From the NCBI RefSeq assembly GCF_035627495.1, contig NZ_DASPLO010000177.1, positions 20,052-84,051 on the forward strand: 64,000 nt of DNA, given 5' to 3'. The DNA is from Methylocaldum sp035627495 (GTDB lineage: Bacteria > Pseudomonadota > Gammaproteobacteria > Methylococcales > Methylococcaceae). Each line of letters opens with the position of its first letter. The stretch's first letter is position 1. Shown here in pieces: positions 1 to 8,949 of this stretch. The translations under genes were made by a program, and so were the position numbers. The notes beneath the pieces were generated by a model. That model saw nothing but the letters and a program-made list of their open reading frames with translations. It had not been told where the DNA came from and made no database searches.

Positions 1-1
1 T

Positions 2-826
2 TTCGGTTTTGTTGGTGTGGTCCTCATATTTCTGCTCGGCGCCCGATATTTTGCTATCGATTGGGCGCCGGGAGAGCTGCCGGAGTGGTTTTACTGGCCC
101 GTGGTGGCTTGGTGGTTCCTCTGGGGAATGGCGTTTCGCCGGATGCCCGAGAAATTGATGGCGATCAAGTATCCGCTTCCTGCGAAGTTGGCCGCCGGTG
201 CATTCGTGCTGATCACCGGCTGGATCTTGATGGTCTGGCTGCGGCTGAATTTTCGTCAAGAACAGGTTCTTTACCTGGTGTTTCTCATCTGGTTGGCCGA
301 TGCGGCCGCTTACTTCGTAGGCAAGCGATGGGGGCATACCAAGTTGCTGGAATCGATCAGCCCCGGCAAAACGGTCGAAGGAGTTTACGGAGCTTTATTC
401 GCTACAGTGATCTTGGCAATTGCCGTAGGGGCTTTGGTAAAACTCGAAACAATCATGCTCGCCGATTTTGTTTTCCTGTCCCTGTTCACGGTGCTGGTGT
501 CGGTGTGTGGCGACCTTTTTGAGAGCCTGGCAAAGCGAGTCCGTGGGGTGAAGGATAGCGGCGCCATTTTACCGGGACATGGCGGAATCCTGGATCGCAT
601 CGATAGCTTGCTGGCGGCGGTTTCGGTTTTTTACGCCGGCTCGTTGCTGTTGGGGGTGTTTCTGGCGGCGGGATTGGAAACAGATGTCGTTATTCCGCAG
701 GAACTGACTGCGGAAACTCCGGGAGAGATGTTCCCCCAAGAAGAAATGGCGCCAAAAGATGAAGGCGTTGTAGAGGAGGGTTTCATGCATGAAGAAAAAT
801 CTCCCTCCAACAAGGAATCTCCCTAG
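2..826 (+). CDS. cdsA: Phosphatidate cytidylyltransferase (5' partial)
   Basis: Makes CDP-diacylglycerol from phosphatidic acid and CTP at the inner membrane, the branch point of phospholipid synthesis. The reading frame is open to the left window edge, so the N-terminus is missing. Several hydrophobic membrane segments precede the family signature around 528-603, with KRVRGVKDSG followed by PGHGGILDRID, matching the conserved K-D and PGHGG-D-R-D pattern of CdsA. After the last membrane segment (to about position 676) the protein has an unusual 45-50 residue tail rich in Glu and Pro, where typical CdsA ends shortly after the membrane. dxr starts 2 bp after the stop, so the two are surely co-transcribed. 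Function is certain; the tail has no known role. Confidence 0.96.
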   Translation, partial: FGFVGVVLIFLLGARYFAIDWAPGELPEWFYWPVVAWWFLWGMAFRRMPEKLMAIKYPLPAKLAAGAFVLITGWILMVWLRLNFRQEQVLYLVFLIWLADAAAYFVGKRWGHTKLLESISPGKTVEGVYGALFATVILAIAVGALVKLETIMLADFVFLSLFTVLVSVCGDLFESLAKRVRGVKDSGAILPGHGGILDRIDSLLAAVSVFYAGSLLLGVFLAAGLETDVVIPQELTAETPGEMFPQEEMAPKDEGVVEEGFMHEEKSPSNKESP

Positions 827-827
827 G

Positions 828-2015
828 ATGAAAGGCATATGTATTCTGGGTTCCACCGGGTCGATCGGCGTTAGTACGCTCGATGTGGTTGCAAGACATC
901 CCGACCTTTACCGAGTCGTAGCACTTACCGCCAATAACAACCTGGACCGTCTTTATGAACAATGTTTGCGGTTCCGACCCGAATATGTCGTCCTGCGCAG
1001 CGAAGCTCAGGCCGAGGAACTGAGGGAGCGGTTAAGTGCCGCGGGATCACGGCGCATCGAGGTGCTAAGCGGCGCAAAATCCCTGGAAGAAGTCGCCGTG
1101 TTGCCTGAAGTGGACGGCGTCATGGCCGCCATCGTCGGCGCGGCGGGGCTTCTGCCCACTCTGGCGGCGGCGCGAGCGGGCAAGATGGTATTTTTGGCGA
1201 ACAAAGAGGCGCTGGTGATGTCGGGCCAGCTTTTTATGACTGAAGTTGCCAGTTCCGGCGCCAAGCTGCTGCCCATCGACAGTGAGCACAATGCCATATT
1301 CCAATGCATGCCAGCGGATTATCACGCCGGCCAGGCCGCTTCCAGCGTCCGGCGGATCTTGCTTACCGCTTCAGGCGGTCCCTTTTTGCGTATGCCTTTG
1401 GACGAGTTGGACGATGTAACGCCGGATCAGGCTGTCGCTCATCCCAACTGGGTTATGGGCCGGAAGATTTCCGTTGATTCCGCTACCATGATGAACAAGG
1501 GGCTAGAGGTGATCGAGGCTTGCTTGTTGTTCAACATGGCACCTAAGCGTGTTCAAGTGGTTGTCCATCGCCAAAGTGTCATTCACTCGCTGGTCGACTA
1601 TGTCGACGGGACGGTTCTGGCGCAAATGGGCAGCCCGGATATGCGTATTCCTATCGCTCACGCCTTGGCCTGGCCGGAGCGTTTTGACTCGGGCGCGGAA
1701 CCTCTGGATCTATTCAGTGTCAGACAATTGGACTTCGAAGCACCGGATTTGAGCCGTTTCTCATGTTTAAGTCTCGCTTATGAAGCCGTTCGTGCGGGCG
1801 GGACAATGCCGGCCATACTGAATGCCGCTAACGAGGTTGCTGTCGCCTCATTCTTAGATCACAAAATACGGTTCACGGCTATTCCGGAAACAATCGGACA
1901 TTGCATGGCAACCATTTCGCCAGGTGCGGCCGACACAATCGATGCCGTTCTTGAAGCTGATCGCGTTGCTCGCGCATCGGCTGAAGCTTACGTTGACCGT
2001 TTAAGAGTGCAGTAA
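828..2015 (+). CDS. dxr: 1-deoxy-D-xylulose 5-phosphate reductoisomerase
   Basis: Converts DXP to 2-C-methyl-D-erythritol 4-phosphate with NADPH, the committed step of the MEP isoprenoid pathway, in the cytoplasm. At 395 residues it has normal length. Visible motifs are the N-terminal nucleotide-binding GSTGSIGVSTLDV, LANKEALVMSG, the metal-site segment PIDSEHNAIFQC, and GRKISVDSATMMNKGLEVIEA. I chose the ATG at 828 because the family begins almost directly with the GSTGSIG loop; an in-frame ATG at 789 would add 13 residues overlapping cdsA. Sits between cdsA and rseP as in many gammaproteobacteria. Confidence 0.97.
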   Translation: MKGICILGSTGSIGVSTLDVVARHPDLYRVVALTANNNLDRLYEQCLRFRPEYVVLRSEAQAEELRERLSAAGSRRIEVLSGAKSLEEVAVLPEVDGVMAAIVGAAGLLPTLAAARAGKMVFLANKEALVMSGQLFMTEVASSGAKLLPIDSEHNAIFQCMPADYHAGQAASSVRRILLTASGGPFLRMPLDELDDVTPDQAVAHPNWVMGRKISVDSATMMNKGLEVIEACLLFNMAPKRVQVVVHRQSVIHSLVDYVDGTVLAQMGSPDMRIPIAHALAWPERFDSGAEPLDLFSVRQLDFEAPDLSRFSCLSLAYEAVRAGGTMPAILNAANEVAVASFLDHKIRFTAIPETIGHCMATISPGAADTIDAVLEADRVARASAEAYVDRLRVQ

Positions 2016-2022
2016 CTTTCTC

Positions 2023-3384
2023 ATGTTTTCGCTTCTGCATACGCTTTTTTACTTCATCGTAGCGTTGGCGATCCTGATCGCTTTTCACGAACTGGGCCAC
2101 TTTTGGGCCGCGCGAAAACTAGGGGTTAAGGTTATCCGGTTTTCCCTGGGATTCGGGAAAGTCCTCTGGCGTTACCAAAAATCGCCCGATAGCACCGAGT
2201 TCACCGTGGCGGCGCTTCCTTTGGGTGGCTATGTGAAAATGGTGGATGAGCGGGAAGGAGCGGTAGCTCCGGCTGACCTACCCTATGCTTTCAACCGGCA
2301 ATCTCTAATCCGTCGTGCGGCTATCGTATTCGCAGGACCGTTCTTCAATTTCGTCTTGGCGGTCCTGGTCTACTGGTTCGTTTTAATGATCGGCGAAACC
2401 GGCATGCGCCCCGTATTGGGACCGGTTGCCAAGGGCTCGCTGGCGGCGCAGGTCGGGTTTACGGAAGGCGACGAGATAGTGGCCGTGGCCGGCGAAAAGA
2501 CGCCCACATGGAACCATGCCATGGGCGAATTGTTAGAGCGGGTGATGGATGGCGAAGCTATTTCCGTCGATGTGGAGACTAGGGACGGTGAACGGCGGGA
2601 GCGTACCTTGAAAGTACCGGCGGAGCTCGCTCAACAGCCGGACCTTTTGTACCAGCGTTTGGGCTTTCGCCCTTGGGAGCCGGATCTTCCGCCAGTTATC
2701 GATAGGGTCGAGCCGGGCGGTGCAGCGGAGGTGGCCGGATTACAGGCCGGTGATCTGCTGGTCAGTGTGGACGGAAAGCCGATCAAAACATGGCGAGAAT
2801 GGGTGGATTACGTGCGTGCCCATCCCGACGCGTCGCTCGATGTGGTCGTAGAGCGCGACGGCGCGCGATCGTCTCGTTCAGTTAAGCCGGTGGCGGTAGA
2901 CTCGCCGGAAGGCCGTATCGGGAGGATCGGCGCCGCGGTGAAAATACCCGAGCACCTCATTGACGCTATGCGGGTGGAATATCGTTTGGGCGTGCTTCCA
3001 GCTTTTGTCGCCGCAATTGCAAAAACCGGCGATTACTCGGCTTTGACTTTGAAAATGATCGGCCGAATGCTCGTCGGTGAAGCAGCCATCGAAAATCTGA
3101 GCGGCCCGATCAGTATCGCTCAGTATGCAGGGAAATCGGCGAGTATCGGTTTTAGTCAATTTCTTAAGTTTCTCGCCATTGTCAGCATCAGTTTGGCCGT
3201 GTTGAATTTATTGCCAATTCCCGTGCTCGACGGTGGCCATCTCATGTTTTATTTGATCGAAGCGGTCAAAGGCAGTCCTGTGTCGGAGCGGACGCAAGCC
3301 TTTTTTCAACAAATTGGCTTATTTATTCTGTTATCTTTGATGAGTCTGGCGTTCATTCTGGATATTGAACGCTTGCTGACATAA
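2023..3384 (+). CDS. rseP: Site-2 intramembrane zinc protease RseP
   Basis: Inner-membrane protease that cuts the anti-sigma factor RseA (sigma-E stress response) and clears signal peptides. The 453-residue protein shows the N-terminal zinc motif FHELGHFWAARK, two periplasmic PDZ-like modules in the middle (the second around GGAAEVAGLQAGDLLVSVDG), and the C-terminal metal-ligand segment NLLPIPVLDGGHL. It starts 7 bp after dxr. In many relatives bamA, skp, lpxD and fabZ follow; here a dsbC gene follows instead and lpxA lies 14 kb away. Confidence 0.97.
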   Translation: MFSLLHTLFYFIVALAILIAFHELGHFWAARKLGVKVIRFSLGFGKVLWRYQKSPDSTEFTVAALPLGGYVKMVDEREGAVAPADLPYAFNRQSLIRRAAIVFAGPFFNFVLAVLVYWFVLMIGETGMRPVLGPVAKGSLAAQVGFTEGDEIVAVAGEKTPTWNHAMGELLERVMDGEAISVDVETRDGERRERTLKVPAELAQQPDLLYQRLGFRPWEPDLPPVIDRVEPGGAAEVAGLQAGDLLVSVDGKPIKTWREWVDYVRAHPDASLDVVVERDGARSSRSVKPVAVDSPEGRIGRIGAAVKIPEHLIDAMRVEYRLGVLPAFVAAIAKTGDYSALTLKMIGRMLVGEAAIENLSGPISIAQYAGKSASIGFSQFLKFLAIVSISLAVLNLLPIPVLDGGHLMFYLIEAVKGSPVSERTQAFFQQIGLFILLSLMSLAFILDIERLLT

Positions 3385-3415
3385 ATCAAGACCTAAGCAA
3401 CAAACGGATACATTC

Positions 3416-4135
3416 ATGAAGACATATTGGGGCGCCGCAATTTGGGGAATGGCTGTTTTAGTTTTCGGGGCGGCTCATGCTGACAATAAAGCCATTGAAG
3501 AAGCGCTGAAGCAGGCTCTGCCCGGGGTCAAACCGGATTCGATCACGCCGTCCGCCATGTCGGGGCTTTATGAGGTGGTGGTGGGACCGAAACTCTTCTA
3601 TGTTTCGGAGGACGGTCGGTATTTGTTTCAGGGCTCAATGATCGATATCAAGGAGCGCGAAGACCTGACGGAAGGTAAGCTGGCCGAGGCCCGGGTAAGC
3701 TCTCTGAAAAAAGTCGGCTTCGACAATATGATAGTCTTCAAACCCAAGAGCCCGAAGCAATTGGTACACGTTTTCACCGATATTGATTGCGGCTACTGTC
3801 GAAAGCTGCATTCTGAGATCGATCAGTATTTGAAAGAAGGTATCGAGATCCGTTACCTATTTTTCCCGCGTGCCGGCGAAGGCTCGGATTCCTACAAGAA
3901 AGCGGTATCGGTGTGGTGCGCGGAGGATCGCAACGAAGCTTTAACCAAAGCCAAGCGCGGCGACACAGTTGAAAGCAGGCAGTGTGATAATCCTGTCGAT
4001 CAGCATCTGGCGTTGGGAACGCAAATGGGCGCCGCCGGAACCCCCATGCTCGTTACCGAGAAAGGGACCATACTGCCGGGGTATGTGCCGGCCAGCCAAT
4101 TGGCCAAAATCTTGGCTCAAGAGAGCGAAAAATAA
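3416..4135 (+). CDS. dsbC: Periplasmic thiol:disulfide interchange protein DsbC
   Basis: Periplasmic disulfide isomerase that repairs wrong disulfides in exported proteins. Begins with a signal peptide (hydrophobic core AAIWGMAVLVFGAAHA, likely cleaved after AHA). The N-terminal half corresponds to the DsbC dimerisation domain. The C-terminal thioredoxin-fold domain carries the CGYC active site (about residue 126) and a GTP cis-proline loop. Two further cysteines (WCAED and QCDNP) match the structural disulfide of DsbC. Length 239 residues is normal. It lies 31 bp after rseP on the same strand and converges on mutS. Confidence 0.94.
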   Translation: MKTYWGAAIWGMAVLVFGAAHADNKAIEEALKQALPGVKPDSITPSAMSGLYEVVVGPKLFYVSEDGRYLFQGSMIDIKEREDLTEGKLAEARVSSLKKVGFDNMIVFKPKSPKQLVHVFTDIDCGYCRKLHSEIDQYLKEGIEIRYLFFPRAGEGSDSYKKAVSVWCAEDRNEALTKAKRGDTVESRQCDNPVDQHLALGTQMGAAGTPMLVTEKGTILPGYVPASQLAKILAQESEK

Positions 4136-4179
4136 GGCGGCCAATTTCCCGTTTTGGCTGGCCCTGGTGCTCGCCGTGC

Positions 4180-6750
4180 TTAGCTTGTCAATTCCTTTAG
4201 GGCGAACAGCAAATCCAACGCTTGTTTAGGCGTGGTTTCCTCGGGTCTGATCGTCCTGATTAAATCCACGGCAGGGTGGGGTTCGGTATTTGCAAAAAGG
4301 TCAAATTGCCGTGCCTCGCTTCGGTTTTGCTGTTCTGCATAGGTCTGATTCTCCAGAGCCGTCAATTTTTCGCGGGCGTTGTCAATTACCGTTCTCGGCA
4401 CTCCGGCCAGTGACGCTACTTGTAGTCCATAGCTCTGGTTGGCCGGGCCGTTCTTAACGGCATGAAGGAATACTACGCCATCACCGTGTTCCACCGCGTC
4501 CAGGTGAACGTTGCGGACCGCGGGGCACTCCTCCGGCAGCGTAATCAATTCAAAGTAATGGGTAGCGAAAAGCGTGAAAGCCCGGATTTCCCTCGCCAGA
4601 TAATCGGCGGTTGCCCAGGCTAGCGCCAAACCGTCGAAGGTGCTGGTGCCGCGACCGATTTCATCCATCAGCACGAGGCTTGAAGACGTCGCGTTGTGAA
4701 GGATGTTTGCCGTCTCGGTCATCTCCACCATAAACGTCGAACGGCCACTGGCCAAGTCATCGGAGGCGCCGATGCGTGTGAAAATACGGTCAATAGGACC
4801 TATCATCGCCGCTTCGGCAGGCACATAGCTGCCGATGTGCGCCATCAAGACCACGAGAGCCGCCTGGCGCATATAGGTGGATTTTCCGCCCATATTCGGG
4901 CCGGTAATGATGAGCATGCGCCGGTCGGTGTTGAGTTCCAGATCGTTGGGCACGAACGGTGTGTCCGCAACCGTCTCGACCACGGGGTGTCGACCGCCCG
5001 TGATGCGAATACCCGGTTCCTCGCCCAGTACGGGCATGGTAAGTCTTAGACTCTCGGCCCGTTCGGCCAGGTTAGCCAAAACGTCCAATTCGGAGAGACC
5101 GGATGCGCAGTCCTGCAGGGTCTTCACATGATTGCCGAGAGCATCCAGCAGCTCGTCGTAAAGAGCTTTTTCGAAGGCCAGAGCGCGTTCGCGGGCGCTC
5201 AGCACCTTGTCCTCGAAGGCTTTTAGTTCCGGCGTGATATAGCGCTCGGCGCCTTTTAAGGTCTGGCGCCGGATATAGTCCGACGGAACCTTGTCAGCCT
5301 GGGCGCGGGAGAGCTCGAGATAGAAGCCTTGCACGCGATTGTAGCCGACCTTCAGGTTGGGTATCCCGGCCCGCTGGCGCTCCCGCTGCTCTAGTTCAAT
5401 CAGGAAGCGTTCCGTGTTTTGACTCAGGTTGCGCAGTTCGTCCAATTCGCTGCGGTAACCTTCGGCAATGACGCCTCCGTCGCGAATCAGCATGGGCGGA
5501 TTGTCTATGATCGCCTTATCGAGGAGTCCATAAATTTCCGGCTGCTCTCGAATTCGCTCCCGTATATCCCCGAGCAGAGCGCTCTCCAGTGGTTTAAGCC
5601 GATTTAGAAGCTCGGGCAGTGTGCCTAAAGATGCCCGCAGTACCACGAGATCCCGCGGCCGGGCCGATTTGAGGGCGATGCGGGCAACGATGCGCTCGAT
5701 GTCCCCGATCGACGTCAGTACATCGCGGATGGATGCATAGAATCCGTTTTTGAGTAGCGATTCTATGGCCTCATAACGCTGTTTGAGAATACCCTGGTCA
5801 CGCAGCGGGCGATGGAGCCAGCGTCGCAGCAGGCGTCCGCCCATGGCCGTTGTGGTCCGGTCGATTACGCCGAACAGAGTGAGATTCATTTGCCCGGAGG
5901 GGTGGTAATCCAGTTCCAGGTTGCGGCGGCTCGCGGCATCCAGGATGATGCCTTCCTCGCCAGTTTCGGCCCGTAAGCCCTGAATGTGGGGCAACGCACT
6001 TTTTTGCGTGTCCTGAACGTATTGGAGCAAACACCCCGCGGCGGCGACGGCGGCAGGCAAATCTTCGCACCCAAAGCCTGCCAAATCTTGTGTTTTAAAT
6101 TGACGCAGCAATCTATGGCGTGCGCTTTCCGGATCGAAGTGCCAAGGCGGGCGTCGGGTGATTCCGCGCAGCGCGTTTACGAGCGAGGGTGGAGACCAGT
6201 CTTCGCTTATGAGTAGTTCGGAAGGGTTCAGGCGCTCCAATTCGCCGGCCAGTCTCTCCGTGCTGGTGACCTGTTGAACTGCGAACCTGCCGCCAGCCAG
6301 GTCTAACGCGGCGATGCCGTAAATCATACCGAATTGAGCAATGGCGACCAACAGATTTTCCTTGCGATCCTCGAGCAACGCCTCTTCGGTGACCGTGCCA
6401 GGGCTGACGATACGCACGACCTTGCGTTCGACGGGGCCTTTGGAGGTGGCGGGATCGCCGATTTGTTCACAAATAGCCACGGATTCGCCGAGCTTGATCA
6501 ATCGAGCGAGATAGGCGTCAACGGCATGATAGGGAAGGCCTGCCATGGGTATGCGTTCGCCGGCCGACTCGCCGCGCGCGGTCAAGGTAATGTCTAGGAG
6601 CTGTGCGGCTTTACGGGCATCTTCGTAGAAAAGTTCGTAAAAATCCCCCATCCGAAAAAAGAGCAGCTGGTCGGGGTGTTCGCCCTTGATGCGCAGGTAC
6701 TGCTGCATCAAGGGCGTGTGTCGGGAGAGAGTGGTCGCTTGATCGGTCAT
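4180..6750 (-). CDS. mutS: DNA mismatch repair protein MutS
   Basis: Recognises mismatches and small loops and starts methyl-directed repair with MutL. The 856-residue protein has the N-terminal mismatch-contact motif (RMGDFYELFYEDA, the Phe-X-Glu wedge), connector, lever and clamp domains, and a C-terminal ABC ATPase with Walker A GPNMGGKSTYMRQ near residue 615, then LMDEIGRGTSTFDG (Walker B) and an ATHYFEL switch. The sole minus-strand gene in this region; its start faces pncC across a short divergent promoter region. Confidence 0.98.
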   Translation of the reverse strand: MTDQATTLSRHTPLMQQYLRIKGEHPDQLLFFRMGDFYELFYEDARKAAQLLDITLTARGESAGERIPMAGLPYHAVDAYLARLIKLGESVAICEQIGDPATSKGPVERKVVRIVSPGTVTEEALLEDRKENLLVAIAQFGMIYGIAALDLAGGRFAVQQVTSTERLAGELERLNPSELLISEDWSPPSLVNALRGITRRPPWHFDPESARHRLLRQFKTQDLAGFGCEDLPAAVAAAGCLLQYVQDTQKSALPHIQGLRAETGEEGIILDAASRRNLELDYHPSGQMNLTLFGVIDRTTTAMGGRLLRRWLHRPLRDQGILKQRYEAIESLLKNGFYASIRDVLTSIGDIERIVARIALKSARPRDLVVLRASLGTLPELLNRLKPLESALLGDIRERIREQPEIYGLLDKAIIDNPPMLIRDGGVIAEGYRSELDELRNLSQNTERFLIELEQRERQRAGIPNLKVGYNRVQGFYLELSRAQADKVPSDYIRRQTLKGAERYITPELKAFEDKVLSARERALAFEKALYDELLDALGNHVKTLQDCASGLSELDVLANLAERAESLRLTMPVLGEEPGIRITGGRHPVVETVADTPFVPNDLELNTDRRMLIITGPNMGGKSTYMRQAALVVLMAHIGSYVPAEAAMIGPIDRIFTRIGASDDLASGRSTFMVEMTETANILHNATSSSLVLMDEIGRGTSTFDGLALAWATADYLAREIRAFTLFATHYFELITLPEECPAVRNVHLDAVEHGDGVVFLHAVKNGPANQSYGLQVASLAGVPRTVIDNAREKLTALENQTYAEQQNRSEARQFDLFANTEPHPAVDLIRTIRPEETTPKQALDLLFALKELTS

Positions 6751-6803
6751 CGGTGTAGTTTATCGGATACAATAAAGCTCTGCGATTGAGTGAAAGGCCT
6801 ATC

Positions 6804-7298
6804 ATGGCAGAGGACGAAGAGTTATACGCGTTGTCGCGTGACGTGGGGCGGGTTTTGTGCTGTGGCGCTAGAGTGCTCGCCGTGGCCGAGTCCTGCACCG
6901 GTGGATGGGTGGCCCAATGTGTAACCGACGTGCCCGGTAGCTCCGCCTGGTTCGATCGGGGGTTCGTCACCTACAGCAATGCGGCGAAGTGCGAATTGCT
7001 GGGTGTGCCGAGTGAAATCATCGAAGTTCACGGTGCCGTTAGCGGCGAGACGGTTCGCGCCATGGCGGCAGGTGCCTTGAGCCATAGTGCCGCGGATGTG
7101 TCAGTTGCGGTCAGCGGGATCGCCGGCCCGTCGGGAGGCACGTTGGATAAGCCCGTAGGCACCGTATGGTTCGCCTGGCAGCGGGGCGATAGCATTTGCC
7201 GCGTACAACGCATGCGATTCGGGGGCGACCGGCGTAGCGTCAGGCGGCAAGCAGTGCGGGTCGCGCTTCAAGGTATTCTTGATGTCTGTCGAGACTAA
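6804..7298 (+). CDS. pncC: Nicotinamide-nucleotide amidase (CinA C-terminal family)
   Basis: Deamidates nicotinamide mononucleotide to nicotinic acid mononucleotide in NAD recycling. The protein is the stand-alone CinA C-terminal domain (about 164 residues) with the hallmark AESCTGGW and SGIAGPSGGT motifs and a KPVGTVWFAW segment. I prefer ATG 6804, which has AAGG about 8 bp upstream, over an in-frame TTG at 6786. The gene directly precedes thpR and recA, the usual place of pncC in gammaproteobacteria. Its end overlaps thpR by 17 bp, suggesting translational coupling. Confidence 0.94.
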   Translation: MAEDEELYALSRDVGRVLCCGARVLAVAESCTGGWVAQCVTDVPGSSAWFDRGFVTYSNAAKCELLGVPSEIIEVHGAVSGETVRAMAAGALSHSAADVSVAVSGIAGPSGGTLDKPVGTVWFAWQRGDSICRVQRMRFGGDRRSVRRQAVRVALQGILDVCRD

Positions 7299-7854
7299 AA
7301 CACTCCGCTTGTTTTTTGCGCTTTGGCCGGATGAGGCGGTGCGCGCCTCGTTGAGTCGTACCATCGAGTCGCTTAAACAAACGACCACGGCTAAATGGGG
7401 GAGGCCGGAAAATCTTCATATTACGCTGGCTTTTTTAGGGCAGGTGAGCGAAGACCGGTTGCCACTGATCAATCGGGTTGCCGATGGCGTTATCGGGCAA
7501 CCATTTGAGCTTGGCCTGGACAGGATCGAGTTCTGGCGGAGGAGCGGGATCATTTGCCTCTCGTCCGTAAATACCCCAGAAGCGTTAAAAAATTTGGCGA
7601 ACAGCCTGATCGCTAGGCTTGCCGAAACCGGATTCGCCATGGAAAACAGGCCGTACCGCGCGCATCTGACTTTGGCCCGTAAAGGCCGCTCCGGCTGTAT
7701 CTCGCAAGTTCTCTCCGATCCGATCAATTGGAGTGTGAGTTCGTTCAGTCTGATAGAGTCCCAAATTTACCGCGCCGGTTCGCTGTATGTGGTGCGCAAA
7801 AGCTGGAATCTACAGGGTCTTCAGGCTATTCCAGAAGGCTCGTCTGTGAGATAA
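7282..7854 (+). CDS. thpR: RNA 2',3'-cyclic phosphodiesterase (2H family)
   Basis: Member of the 2H phosphoesterase family that opens 2',3'-cyclic phosphates on RNA ends; older name LigT. Two catalytic H-x-T-x motifs are present, LHITLAFLG near residue 44 and AHLTLARKG near residue 130. The protein has 190 residues. I selected ATG 7282, immediately after a possible TTG at 7279. It overlaps the end of pncC and stops 39 bp before recA. Confidence 0.92.
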   Translation: MSVETKTLRLFFALWPDEAVRASLSRTIESLKQTTTAKWGRPENLHITLAFLGQVSEDRLPLINRVADGVIGQPFELGLDRIEFWRRSGIICLSSVNTPEALKNLANSLIARLAETGFAMENRPYRAHLTLARKGRSGCISQVLSDPINWSVSSFSLIESQIYRAGSLYVVRKSWNLQGLQAIPEGSSVR

Positions 7855-7893
7855 TTGGCAATTATTTACAATGGTTTAGTTGGCGGTAATTTA

Positions 7894-8949
7894 ATGGATG
7901 AAAACAAAAAGAAAGCGTTGAACGCGGCGCTTTCTCAAATCGAAAAGCAGTTTGGCAAGGGGGCCGTGATGCGGATGGGCGACGTCCCCGCAATCCGCGA
8001 TCTCGAAGTCATTCCCACAGGTTCGCTGTCTCTCGATATCGCGTTGGGCTGCGGCGGCTTGCCGCGCGGACGTATCGTGGAAATTTACGGCCCCGAATCG
8101 TCCGGTAAGACCACTCTGACACTCGAAGTCATTGCTCAGGCCCAAAAGCGGGGTGGGGTGGCAGCTTTCATTGATGCCGAGCATGCCCTAGACCCTGTTT
8201 ATGCGGAGAAAATCGGCGTCAATCTCGATGATTTGCTGGTGTCGCAGCCGGATACCGGAGAGCAGGCGCTGGAAATCGCCGACATGTTGGTTCGATCGGG
8301 CAGTGTAGACATGGTCGTGATCGACTCGGTGGCGGCTTTAACGCCCAAGGCGGAGATCGAAGGCGAAATGGGCGATTCCCATGTCGGGCTCCAAGCCCGC
8401 CTGATGTCTCAAGCACTACGAAAGCTTACGGCCAATATCAAGCGCTCGAACACGCTGGTCATCTTCATCAATCAGATCCGCATGAAGATCGGCGTAATGT
8501 TTGGCAATCCGGAGACGACCACCGGCGGCAATGCGCTCAAATTTTACTCTTCGGTTCGTCTCGATATCCGCCGTTTGGGAGCCATTAAAAATGGCGACGA
8601 GGTGGTCGGCAACGAGACTCGCGTCAAGGTGGTGAAGAACAAAGTGGCGCCTCCGTTCAAGAACGCCGATTTTGAGATTCTTTACGGCGAAGGCGTTTCC
8701 CGTGAAGGCGAATTGGTCGACTTGGGCGTAAAGTACGAAATCTTGCAGAAATCGGGCTCGTGGTACAGTCTCGGAGCGGAACGCATCGGTCAGGGCAAGG
8801 ATAACGTACGTAATTTTTTGAAAGACCGTCCTGAATTGGCCGAAAGCATTGAGTCCAAAATCCGCGAAAACGCATTCGGCGATGCCGTTCCCCTTGCCGG
8901 GCGGGGGGCTTCCAACAACCCTGATGTGCTCGAGGAGGCCGAATCCTGA
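7894..8949 (+). CDS. recA: Recombinase RecA
   Basis: ATP-dependent strand-exchange protein and co-protease for LexA in the SOS response. At 351 residues it is of normal length. Walker A GPESSGKTT begins at residue 66, as in E. coli, and is followed by FIDAEHALD, VVIDSVAALTPKAEIEGEMGD and the DNA-binding loop region NQIRMKIGVMFGNPETTTGGNALKFY. I start at ATG 7894 (MDENKKKALNAAL), the family start; an upstream in-frame TTG would only add leader. I see no CTGT-N8-ACAG LexA box in the 90 bp upstream. Confidence 0.99.
   Translation: MDENKKKALNAALSQIEKQFGKGAVMRMGDVPAIRDLEVIPTGSLSLDIALGCGGLPRGRIVEIYGPESSGKTTLTLEVIAQAQKRGGVAAFIDAEHALDPVYAEKIGVNLDDLLVSQPDTGEQALEIADMLVRSGSVDMVVIDSVAALTPKAEIEGEMGDSHVGLQARLMSQALRKLTANIKRSNTLVIFINQIRMKIGVMFGNPETTTGGNALKFYSSVRLDIRRLGAIKNGDEVVGNETRVKVVKNKVAPPFKNADFEILYGEGVSREGELVDLGVKYEILQKSGSWYSLGAERIGQGKDNVRNFLKDRPELAESIESKIRENAFGDAVPLAGRGASNNPDVLEEAES

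Noticed and set aside
4136..4179. Terminator between dsbC and mutS
   Set aside because: The GGCCAA...TTGGC pairing is weak and no T-run follows on either strand.
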